In this document: positions 1 to 5,467 of the stretch, in pieces
Layout: every line of letters begins with the position of its first letter
Numbering within the stretch: position 1 is the stretch's first letter
NCBI GenBank assembly: GCA_900753095.1
Contig: CAADXT010000053.1
Span: 1 to 6,563, forward strand
Origin: Eggerthellaceae bacterium
Lineage (GTDB): Bacteria; Actinomycetota; Coriobacteriia; Coriobacteriales; Eggerthellaceae
Length of the DNA: 6,563 bases
Direction: 5' to 3'
Position numbers and translations under genes: made by a program
The notes under the pieces: generated by a model
Database searches by the model: none
Seen by the model: only the letters and a program-made list of their open reading frames with translations
Told to the model about the DNA's origin: nothing

Positions 1-753
1 CTATTCAACCAGCGCGATGTCGGGCTTGCTTTCCTTGCCGAAGAAATCAAGCAGCAACGACAGCTCGCCGCTGCCCGCAAATAAAGCCAGGTAGGCAAGC
101 GCCTCTTCAGAAGACAAAGGGGCATGGCGCACAAACGCCTGGAGGAAACGCTCGGTTCCATTAGCCTTATCGAGCGCAACAGGTGGCATGATGCGTTTGG
201 GAAGCTGATTCTGACTTTCAGGAACAAGACCGAACTGCGTCGAGCGGGCATATTGGTCGGGAAGCTCGTCATGCGACAGGGCCATCTCACGCGCATCGAG
301 GACCACAACCGGCAGCTCCACGTCGGAAGCCAACGTTGAGTCTTCGGTGGTTACCATCACCTCGCATTGCTTTGTGTGAAGCTTGCCCATGAGCGTAACT
401 AAGTTTGTGCGCCGTTTGCCTTTAAGCTTCGAGATGCCATCGAACACCACGAGCTTTTCAGGGGCCGCCTCGCACTCATCGACGGCTTTATCGAAGCTGC
501 CTGAGTCGAGGTTCAGCAGAAACTCGGGCTCAGACGCGTGAACCCACGTAACGTCGCTTGGAGGAAATGCCATATGGGCATATTGGTTGGCCAGCACGGT
601 TTTACCGTACAAGGGCGGTGCGCAGATCACGCGAACCGCTTCCCTATCGGAAAGCAGACTGACCAAAAGGCGCTTTCGGTCGAGCAGGGCATCCCCTGTT
701 CCCGAAGCGCCAGACGGAGACAAACGAAGCTCCCTGTTGTTACTCCCCTGCAT
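1..753 (-). CDS. MalT/STAND-like P-loop ATPase, short form (250 aa)
   Basis: The protein resembles the N-terminal NTPase module of MalT/LuxR-type STAND regulators. Residues 26-34 (RKRLLVSLL) precede a P-loop, APPLYGKT at 45-52, in which Ala replaces the first Gly, as is usual for the APAGYGKT loops of that family. A Walker B-like strand, KLVVFDGI at 100-107 with Asp105, and a sensor-like VMVTTEDS follow. There is no signal peptide and no membrane segment, so it is probably cytosolic. Family members normally run to about 800-900 residues with TPR-like repeats and a C-terminal HTH; this one stops at residue 250 with a TAG that sits exactly on the window edge. It may therefore be a naturally short ATPase, or the front part of a gene split by a premature stop. 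The start is supported by GGGAGGGG just upstream and a TATAAT box 42 bases before the ATG. The effector and target are unknown. Confidence 0.65.
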   Translation of the reverse strand: MQGSNNRELRLSPSGASGTGDALLDRKRLLVSLLSDREAVRVICAPPLYGKTVLANQYAHMAFPPSDVTWVHASEPEFLLNLDSGSFDKAVDECEAAPEKLVVFDGISKLKGKRRTNLVTLMGKLHTKQCEVMVTTEDSTLASDVELPVVVLDAREMALSHDELPDQYARSTQFGLVPESQNQLPKRIMPPVALDKANGTERFLQAFVRHAPLSSEEALAYLALFAGSGELSLLLDFFGKESKPDIALVE

Positions 754-794
754 TGGACACCCCTCCCAAAAGTGTTGAACAGCAGCAGGGAGCG

Positions 795-823
795 ATTATA
801 GGGACTGCGGTGCGTTTTACCAG
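795..823 (-). promoter_or_regulatory. Sigma-70-type promoter for the STAND-like ATPase gene
   Basis: On the minus strand, CTGGTA (bases 823-818) is followed after 17 bases by a perfect TATAAT (bases 800-795). The predicted start is near base 788, giving a leader of about 35 bases before the ATG at 753. The -35 matches TTGACA at only three positions, so the call rests on the perfect -10, the spacing and the position. It is a plausible but untested promoter. Confidence 0.45.
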
Positions 824-1103
824 ATAGAAACAGATAATTAGGTAGATATCGACCATAAACGGAAGGCGAGTGAACAGGCGACATCAAAAATCGGCACATG
901 ATCTAGCGCCGCCCCCCATTGGAATGCGATTTCACGCTTAACGGCGCGCGCCTCTTCGCCTTTATCCTTCAAGCTGCAGACGCAGTGTCGCGGAAGAGCA
1001 GTCAAAAAGGCAGAGGGCGAAGCAACGCTGCGCCTTCGAAAGCGAGCTCTTGCAACGCATAGAGCGCACCAATCCCCCTTTATATTTGGTAGTATTGAAA
1101 AGC

Positions 1104-1109
1104 TATAAG
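1104..1109 (+). promoter_or_regulatory. Possible -10 element of guaA
   Basis: TATAAG lies in an AT-rich patch about 62 bases upstream of the guaA start and matches the -10 consensus at five of six positions. No convincing -35 is found at 16-18 bases upstream (TATATT is the best aligned hexamer), so this is a weak prediction based on position and composition. Confidence 0.25.
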
Positions 1110-1159
1110 TTCATTCGCGTTTTCTTTGCAAGGACAAGCTGCAAGGGGAACCATTAAGC

Positions 1160-1165
1160 AGGAGG
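1160..1165 (+). promoter_or_regulatory. guaA ribosome binding site (decides the start)
   Basis: AGGAGG ends five bases before the ATG at 1171. It selects this ATG over an in-frame ATG at 1126, which lacks a comparable site and would add 15 residues with no family counterpart. Confidence 0.9.
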
Positions 1166-1170
1166 AACAC

Positions 1171-2769
1171 ATGCCAACAACCTCTCCCGACCAGAAGGTC
1201 ATCGTTCTTGATTTCGGTGCCCAGTACGGTCAGCTTATCGCCCGCCGCGTGCGCGATTTGGGCGTTTACTCCGAGATCGTGCCTTGCGATGAAGAAGCAG
1301 CGAAGATTGCGGCGCTGAAGCCCAGCGCCATCATCCTTTCCGGCGGCCCCGCCAGCGTTTACGCTGATGACGCTCCGAAGATCGACCCCGGCGTGCTTGA
1401 GCTGGGCGTGCCGATTCTGGGCTTCTGCTACGGCCATCAGACCATCGCCGTCGAGCTGGGCGGCACCGTTGGCCACACGGAAAAGGGCGAGTACGGTGCA
1501 GCTGCCCTGCACGTTGCGGGCGGCGCGCTGTTCGAAGGCACTCCGGCCAATCAGACGGTTTGGATGAGCCACCGCGATGCCGTAACCGAGGTACCCGCCG
1601 GGTTCACCGTTACCGCATCTACCGACATCTGCCCTGTTGCAGCTATGGAATGCGTTGAGCGCAAGATCTATACCACGCAGTTCCACCCCGAGGTAAAGCA
1701 TTCCGAGTTCGGCAACAAGATGCTTTCCAACTTCCTGTTCAACGTGTGCGGCCTTAAGGCCGATTGGACCATGGACTCCATCATCGAGGACTCCGTTGCC
1801 ACCATCCGCGAAAAGGTTGGCAGCAAGCGCGTTATCCTGGGCCTTTCCGGCGGCGTTGATTCCTCCGTTGTTGCCGCACTGTGCGCAAAGGCCATCGGCA
1901 AGCAGCTCGTGTGCGTGTTCGTTAACCACGGCATGCTGCGCAAGAATGAGCCCGAAGAGGTTGAAGAGGTATTCACCAAGCAGTTCGACGTTCAGTTCAT
2001 CCACGTTCATGCTGAAGAGCGTTACGCAAAGCTGCTTGACGGTGTAACCGACCCCGAGCAGAAGCGCAAGATCATCGGCACTCAGTTCTGGGAAGAGTTC
2101 TTCGCTGTTGCCCAGGATATTGCCGAAGACGGCGAGCCGGTGCAGTTCATGGCTCAGGGCACCATTTACCCTGACATCATCGAAAGCGGCGCACGCAAGA
2201 CAGGCGGCAAGGCTTCCACCATCAAGAGCCACCACAACCTGATCCCCTTCCCCGAAGGAGTTCACTTCGACCTCATCGAGCCGCTTGACCACTTCTTCAA
2301 GGACGAGGTTCGCGCGCTCGGCACGGCACTGGGTTTGCCCGACCACATTGTTCATCGCCAGCCCTTCCCCGGCCCTGGCCTGGCAATTCGCATCATCGGC
2401 GCAGTAAGCCCCGAGAAACTGGAGATCCTGAAGAACGCCGACGCCATTGTGCGCGAAGAACTGGATGCTTACAACGAGCGTCTGTACCAGGAAACCGGCG
2501 AGCGCAACAGCGAGCACAGCTGCTGGCAATACTTCGCGGTTCTGCCCGACATCAAGAGCGTAGGCGTTATGGGCGACGAGCGCACTTATCAGCGCCCCAT
2601 CATTTTGCGTGCAGTCGAGAGCAGCGATGCCATGACGGCCGACTGGGCAAAGCTGCCCTACGAAGTGCTGGCGAAGATCTCGAGCCGCATCGTAGCCGAG
2701 GTACCCGGTGCCAACCGCGTGTGCTACGACATCACGTCCAAGCCCCCGGCCACGATCGAGTGGGAGTAA
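1171..2769 (+). CDS. guaA: GMP synthase (glutamine-hydrolysing)
   Basis: GuaA catalyses the last step of de novo GMP synthesis in the cytosol: XMP, ATP and glutamine give GMP, AMP, PPi and glutamate. The 532-residue protein is full length (E. coli 525). Residues 9-190 form a class I glutamine amidotransferase, with the FGAQYGQLIARR start, the nucleophile Cys86 in GFCYGHQ and the His172/Glu174 pair in QFHPE. The ATP pyrophosphatase domain follows, with its P-loop SGGVDSS at 226-232. The C-terminal dimerisation domain carries PGPGLAIRIIG (400-410) and ends in the characteristic KPPATIEWE. All key residues are present and there is no frameshift. The gene appears monocistronic: divergent from the left-hand ATPase gene and convergent with the DUF262 gene. 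G+C on sampled lines is 57-62%, presumably the host average. Long open frames on the opposite strand are codon-bias shadows. Confidence 0.99.
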   Translation: MPTTSPDQKVIVLDFGAQYGQLIARRVRDLGVYSEIVPCDEEAAKIAALKPSAIILSGGPASVYADDAPKIDPGVLELGVPILGFCYGHQTIAVELGGTVGHTEKGEYGAAALHVAGGALFEGTPANQTVWMSHRDAVTEVPAGFTVTASTDICPVAAMECVERKIYTTQFHPEVKHSEFGNKMLSNFLFNVCGLKADWTMDSIIEDSVATIREKVGSKRVILGLSGGVDSSVVAALCAKAIGKQLVCVFVNHGMLRKNEPEEVEEVFTKQFDVQFIHVHAEERYAKLLDGVTDPEQKRKIIGTQFWEEFFAVAQDIAEDGEPVQFMAQGTIYPDIIESGARKTGGKASTIKSHHNLIPFPEGVHFDLIEPLDHFFKDEVRALGTALGLPDHIVHRQPFPGPGLAIRIIGAVSPEKLEILKNADAIVREELDAYNERLYQETGERNSEHSCWQYFAVLPDIKSVGVMGDERTYQRPIILRAVESSDAMTADWAKLPYEVLAKISSRIVAEVPGANRVCYDITSKPPATIEWE

Positions 2770-2889
2770 CTTACCGTAAAAGGTGTATTAGTTTACGAGC
2801 TGATACAGGCTGGTTTTGAGTGGTTTTAGCGCTATGGGTTTTACTGATTTAAGGTAAAAACCACGCGGAAAACCTAATAAACATAGAGT

Positions 2890-2933
2890 AGAAGCCCAGG
2901 TAGATGACCTAAATCTATCTGGGCTTCTTGTTT
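2890..2933 (+). terminator. Probable guaA terminator, possibly bidirectional
   Basis: AGAAGCCCAGGTAGAT (2890-2905) pairs over 16 positions with ATCTATCTGGGCTTCT (2913-2928), with a single G-U wobble and a 7-base loop. The tail after the stem, TGTTTATG, is only weakly U-rich. Its position between two convergent genes, 120 bases after the guaA stop, fits a terminator; the poor U-tract keeps the confidence moderate. Confidence 0.65.
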
Positions 2934-3019
2934 ATGCAGTTGCGACAAGTGCTCTAGCGCTATCGCAAGTTGCACCAGAGACGCCCAGATTGCATTTTCA
3001 AAAACAGGAACCAAATGGG

Positions 3020-3054
3020 AACTGCCCGCTGACTCTGGGAACCAACGGGCAGTT
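3020..3054 (-). terminator. Inverted repeat after the DUF262 gene, possible terminator
   Basis: AACTGCCCG (3020-3028) and CGGGCAGTT (3046-3054) form a perfect 9-bp stem with a 17-base loop, starting 20 bases after the DUF262 stop on the minus strand. A run of five T on that strand follows only about 15 bases after the stem, so it is not a canonical intrinsic terminator. It could equally be a dispersed intergenic repeat. Confidence 0.4.
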
Positions 3055-3074
3055 TGACCTGATGTTTTTGCTAT

Positions 3075-4910
3075 TTAGTTTCCCGGAAACAAAATGTCCT
3101 CGATATTGTCGGGGAACTCTTCGGCAATCCTCGTTCGCATGATTGCCGCGCGCTTCTCGGTAAACGACAGGAATGAAGAGAAGCTCGTCGAAGCATTTGG
3201 GTCAACGCATGCTTTTGTCTGATAATCAGGCAATGACGCTTCAGAGTAAGTCTCCTCGAGCCAAGAATCATAAAGCTTATCACTCTTCATGTTGTTGTCA
3301 GCAGCCGTCAGCAACTGCAGGTTTGTAATATTGTTGACCCTCTTCTTGAAGTCAGAGTATTCGGTATCGGAAATATTTGGGTAATGCCTTTTCGTTTTCT
3401 TCTTAGAGGCGATGATACTTTGCGGCCACATGTGATCAACGTTAAAGGACGTCACATCGATCTGCTTGCTTAGAACAGCCAAGAGCGGACGAACGGCGGA
3501 ATCGCTATAAGACATCCCGAGAATCTCATCAATGGACTCCTCGCCAATTCTCAAATTCCTTGCCGCATCTTCTTCGAGGAATTTGCCCAACGGAAAATGA
3601 TCGATAGGCGAAGAATCAATGATGTTCCTCGTGACGATAAGTGTTGAACCGGTGCCGTCCCTGAAAATGCTGCGAATAATTGCGCGGATCACCCACTGCT
3701 TAATCAGGAGCTTGTCGTTCGAGTCCTTGCCCGACGTTACGGTGAAGTAGCTGTTGTTCGGATTCTTTTTGTACAGATAGTATGAAACGGGAAGGAGGAG
3801 GTTCTTTGACAGTCCCGCCACGTTAAAGCCCAACCATTCAAGAAGCTTTACACCATTCTGGAGGCTTTCGATGATTTCATCCCAGTTGTCAACAAAAATG
3901 GATTCGATCTTTTCCTTGGAATAGTTGTCTTTGTTCGACAAGGACAGGCTCTCAGCACCAGTGAACATAAGTCCTGCTCTGATGATGAGCTCCTTGTCTA
4001 CTGGGAATTCCGCATCGCTTTTCGGAGTGTGCCTGATAAGCTCAATAGCATCACTAATCTGACGTTGCGCGTCAACATCGCTGCTTCCTGACGCGATGGA
4101 CAGCATAAGATCTGAAGCAGAGAGCTTTTGACCGCCGCTATTTACGCGGACAAAGATGTCAACAACCTCAGCAAGGTCTTTGTTCTTGGCGGAATGGAAA
4201 CTCACGGCTTGGGTTTGATTGATGCTGAACGCAACGTTCTTCATTTGAGTTCGCATCTTTTTGCGTTTCGAGGTGGGGTTTGTCGCCAAGCCCATAGCCT
4301 CCAGCTTTTCGTCAAGCTCATCAACGAAGTCGTTCTCATCAAAGTCTGGAGCTGCGATTTTGTTTACAGAAACCCAGAAGGGTTTATCGTAATCAACTGG
4401 ACCATCCTCGCCAATACGAGGAATAACTTCGAGGTCAGCCGCCTCTCGGAATTCGAATACGTAGTGATTGGTAGCCTCTCCATCCGTTGCTTCCGTATCA
4501 TGAAAGACGTTAAGGGCAAGGAATTTATCAACGAATTTAGTAGAGCGCTTCTTCTTCCTAAGATGCATTCGGCCGTTAATTCCGATATTCAAGGAAGTGA
4601 TTCGCTGTTGACCGTCGAGAACGGCAAAATATTCATCCAACTTTGCGATCACCGCCTCGCCGCGCTGAATCGGATTCGATTCGTCATAGCAGCCAATGAA
4701 CTTGTTGAATACAAGCTCTTTGGTTTTCTCTTTATTGACGCACCAGAAAAGAAACGTGCCAATGGGATAGCCAGACGCAAGGCTGTCAAACAGATCGCAA
4801 ATCTTTTGCGGGCTCCAAACATAATTTCTTTGCATCGAGGGCAGGATTAGTTTCCCTTGCTCAATCCAATCAAGAATTTCTCTGATTGTTGCTGGTGTGT
4901 ATTGAGACAT
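3075..4910 (-). CDS. DUF262 and DUF1524/HNH protein, GmrSD-like restriction nuclease
   Basis: This complete 611-residue protein has the one-chain form of the GmrS/GmrD type IV restriction family, which cleaves modified DNA using nucleotide-driven control. The N-terminal DUF262 (ParB/Srx-fold) domain shows ILPSMQRNYVW (residues 22-32), SGYPIGTFLFW (46-56), the nucleotide-site motif DGQQR (99-103) and RVNSGGQKLSASDL (255-268). The C-terminal DUF1524 domain is HNH-like, with VDHMWP around His493, NNITNLQLL (526-534) with Asn530, and NNMKSD (539-544). All these motifs are intact, so the protein looks functional. It starts five bases after an AGGAG that shares a base with the stop codon of the upstream methyltransferase fragment, indicating one operon. 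G+C on sampled lines is 38-50%, well below guaA, which suggests horizontal transfer. The modification it recognises cannot be read from sequence; SspE-type and other DUF262 defence proteins are alternatives. Confidence 0.94.
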   Translation of the reverse strand: MSQYTPATIREILDWIEQGKLILPSMQRNYVWSPQKICDLFDSLASGYPIGTFLFWCVNKEKTKELVFNKFIGCYDESNPIQRGEAVIAKLDEYFAVLDGQQRITSLNIGINGRMHLRKKKRSTKFVDKFLALNVFHDTEATDGEATNHYVFEFREAADLEVIPRIGEDGPVDYDKPFWVSVNKIAAPDFDENDFVDELDEKLEAMGLATNPTSKRKKMRTQMKNVAFSINQTQAVSFHSAKNKDLAEVVDIFVRVNSGGQKLSASDLMLSIASGSSDVDAQRQISDAIELIRHTPKSDAEFPVDKELIIRAGLMFTGAESLSLSNKDNYSKEKIESIFVDNWDEIIESLQNGVKLLEWLGFNVAGLSKNLLLPVSYYLYKKNPNNSYFTVTSGKDSNDKLLIKQWVIRAIIRSIFRDGTGSTLIVTRNIIDSSPIDHFPLGKFLEEDAARNLRIGEESIDEILGMSYSDSAVRPLLAVLSKQIDVTSFNVDHMWPQSIIASKKKTKRHYPNISDTEYSDFKKRVNNITNLQLLTAADNNMKSDKLYDSWLEETYSEASLPDYQTKACVDPNASTSFSSFLSFTEKRAAIMRTRIAEEFPDNIEDILFPGN

Positions 4911-4915
4911 ATTTG

Positions 4916-4920
4916 CTCCT
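4916..4920 (-). promoter_or_regulatory. Ribosome binding site overlapping the methyltransferase stop
   Basis: On the minus strand the TAA stop (4922-4920) of the methyltransferase remnant shares its last A with AGGAG, which lies five bases from the ATG of the DUF262 gene. The arrangement implies translational coupling of the two genes in the ancestral operon and fixes the DUF262 start. Confidence 0.85.
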
Positions 4921-5186
4921 TAATCGCTATTCATCATACTGACGCCAATGGCATGCGGAGTGCCGACAACAAGGGCATTGCCCATACAAAACGCACGATG
5001 ACCATCAGTCATCTTCTTGCCATCCCCCTCATCAGCCGTCCAGCCTTTAGGGAACATCTGAATCTGGTCGAGCCCATCGGGAACAAGGCGCCTAATCTTG
5101 CCGTTCTGTGCATAGATCTTATGCTTCATCCTGCTGGCACCCTTACCGCCCTCACCTGTGAGAATGCTGCTCTCAGTTTCCCGTGA
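4920..5186 (-). pseudogene. C5 cytosine DNA methyltransferase, C-terminal remnant
   Basis: The frame encodes about 88 residues matching only the end of C5 DNA methyltransferases, which transfer a methyl group from AdoMet to carbon 5 of cytosine in a target sequence. Motif IX is visible as KIRRLVPDGLDQIQMFPKGW, and the motif X region as AFCMGNALVVGTPHAIG, followed by the stop. Motif I (FxGxGG), the catalytic PC motif IV, ENV motif VI and the target-recognition region are absent, so the product cannot methylate DNA. An ATG at 5129-5127 lies within the homology and would make a 69-residue piece; I doubt that it is a real start. Homology seems to begin near SRETESSIL (5186), exactly where the TGACCC repeats begin. 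It is the upstream partner of the DUF262 gene. Confidence 0.83.
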
Positions 5187-5248
5187 CCCACCATGACCCG
5201 CGAAAACGCCCCGGATGACCCGAAAAACCGTGACCCAAATTTGGACCC
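5184..5248. repeat. Cluster of five TGACCC-type motifs
   Basis: On the plus strand TGACCC occurs at 5184-5189, 5194-5199, 5216-5221 and 5231-5236, and GGACCC at 5243-5248. All have the same orientation, with spacings of 10, 22, 15 and 12 bases. The flanking bases are also similar (often CG or AT before, A or G after). The cluster straddles the point where methyltransferase homology ends. It could be a protein-binding array, a degenerate repeat, or a rearrangement scar. Confidence 0.6.
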
Positions 5249-5270
5249 ATGGATTCGCGGCAAATTTTGA

Positions 5271-5320
5271 GACTGGATGTAAATGGGATGAACTGGAGCA
5301 AACTGGAACAAACTGGAGAT
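5271..5320. repeat. Five tandem 10-bp units, consensus AACTGGAGCA
   Basis: Units are GACTGGATGT (5271-5280), AAATGGGATG (5281-5290, degenerate), AACTGGAGCA (5291-5300), AACTGGAACA (5301-5310) and AACTGGAGAT (5311-5320). The last three are near identical. The period equals one DNA helical turn, and the array ends about 25 bases before the -35 region of the GyrI-like gene promoter. Confidence 0.75.
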
Positions 5321-5333
5321 AGTTTTCAACTAT
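5319..5333. repeat. Small AT-rich inverted repeat
   Basis: ATAGTT (5319-5324) and AACTAT (5328-5333) form a perfect 6-bp dyad around TTC. It follows directly on the 10-bp repeats and lies upstream of the -35 region, so it may be part of an operator. Confidence 0.4.
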
Positions 5334-5344
5334 TGAGTGTGAGT

Positions 5345-5373
5345 AGAACAGACGTTCGATTCTATGTTATAAT
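5345..5373 (+). promoter_or_regulatory. Extended -10 promoter of the GyrI-like gene
   Basis: TGT directly precedes a perfect TATAAT (5368-5373), giving an extended -10. Seventeen bases upstream AGAACA (5345-5350) matches TTGACA at three positions, so the extended -10 probably compensates for a weak -35. Transcription is predicted to start near 5380, about 88 bases before the coding start. Confidence 0.7.
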
Positions 5374-5378
5374 ACCCT

Positions 5379-5416
5379 GCAATGGGCGCGGCGTCTTCCG
5401 AAGCCGCGCCCATTGC
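5379..5416 (+). promoter_or_regulatory. Perfect 14-bp leader stem-loop at the predicted transcript 5' end
   Basis: GCAATGGGCGCGGC (5379-5392) and GCCGCGCCCATTGC (5403-5416) are exact reverse complements around a 10-base loop. The predicted transcription start falls at the first bases of the stem, so the mRNA would begin with a very stable GC-rich hairpin, followed by a short TATATTT. It may stabilise the mRNA, act as an early attenuator, or serve as a DNA dyad for a regulator. Confidence 0.7.
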
Positions 5417-5451
5417 TATATTTGGTCGGATATCGACGGAAACCCAAGCTC

Positions 5452-5458
5452 AGGGAGG
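5452..5458 (+). promoter_or_regulatory. Ribosome binding site of the GyrI-like gene (decides the start)
   Basis: AGGGAGG ends nine bases before the ATG at 5468. This start matches the usual beginning of the family (FKKEFRELYRP), whereas the same frame remains open upstream to 5249 through the promoter and leader hairpin, which cannot be coding. Confidence 0.85.
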
Positions 5459-5467
5459 TTTGTTGCG

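Larger units (their letters stand above)
754..1170. other. Divergent intergenic region between the ATPase gene and guaA
   Basis: These 417 bases hold no gene that I can support. The left end carries the leftward promoter of the ATPase gene; the right end carries the guaA leader and ribosome binding site. In between are a 10-bp GC palindrome, GGCGCGCGCC (943-952), and a small inverted repeat, GCTCT at 1046-1050 with AGAGC at 1061-1065, whose role is unknown. The short open frames here have no ribosome binding site and no recognisable product. I see no purine-riboswitch-like fold ahead of guaA. Confidence 0.6.
2770..3074. other. Convergent intergenic region, repeat-rich
   Basis: These 305 bases between the guaA stop and the DUF262 stop contain no supported gene. 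They hold a 16-bp hairpin (2890-2928), a 9-bp hairpin (3020-3054), two copies of the palindrome TAGCGCTA (2827-2834 and 2955-2962), an adjacent 10-bp pair TGGTTTTGAG/TGGTTTTAGC (2811-2830), an imperfect inverted repeat GGTTTTAC/GTAAAAACC (2837-2844 and 2854-2862), a TTGCGA/TCGCAA inverted repeat (2940-2945 and 2963-2968) and a direct repeat GGAACCAA (3007-3014 and 3038-3045). No tRNA, integrase or attachment site was recognised. Confidence 0.6.

Noticed and set aside
627..899. A 90-codon minus-strand frame overlapping the ATPase gene start
   Set aside because: It covers the ATPase promoter and start in another frame, lacks a ribosome binding site and shows no family features.
1126..1170. N-terminal extension of GuaA by 15 residues from an upstream in-frame ATG
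   Set aside because: The ATG at 1171 has a perfect AGGAGG five bases upstream and gives the normal family start; the 1126 start has no ribosome binding site and places the family's first strand too far in.
1040..1170. A purine or other riboswitch ahead of guaA
   Set aside because: No conserved three-way junction or paired loop motifs could be found; only one small 5-bp inverted repeat is visible.
1111..2529. A 472-codon open frame on the minus strand
   Set aside because: It is antisense to guaA, is generated by the GC-biased codon use of that gene, has an alanine/leucine-rich unrecognisable product and lacks a ribosome binding site.
2770..3074. A CRISPR array
   Set aside because: Only one imperfect repeat-like stretch exists; there are no regularly spaced copies or spacers, so an array is not supported and the resemblance is kept only as a low-interest finding.
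4128..4850. A 240-codon open frame on the plus strand
   Set aside because: It lies wholly antisense within the DUF262 gene, whose domain motifs prove the minus frame; no family features are seen in the plus translation.
5126..5329. A 67-codon minus-strand frame upstream of the methylase remnant
   Set aside because: It is in a different frame from the methylase homology, has no recognisable domain and covers the TGACCC and 10-bp repeats.
5354..5362. GTTCGATTC, resembling a tRNA T-loop
   Set aside because: The flanking bases do not pair into a T-stem, no acceptor or anticodon arms are found, and the sequence overlaps the promoter spacer.
5249..5467. A longer version of the GyrI-like protein with 73 extra residues
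   Set aside because: The extension would run through the promoter, the perfect stem-loop and the ribosome binding site; family members begin at the FKKEFRELYRP region.
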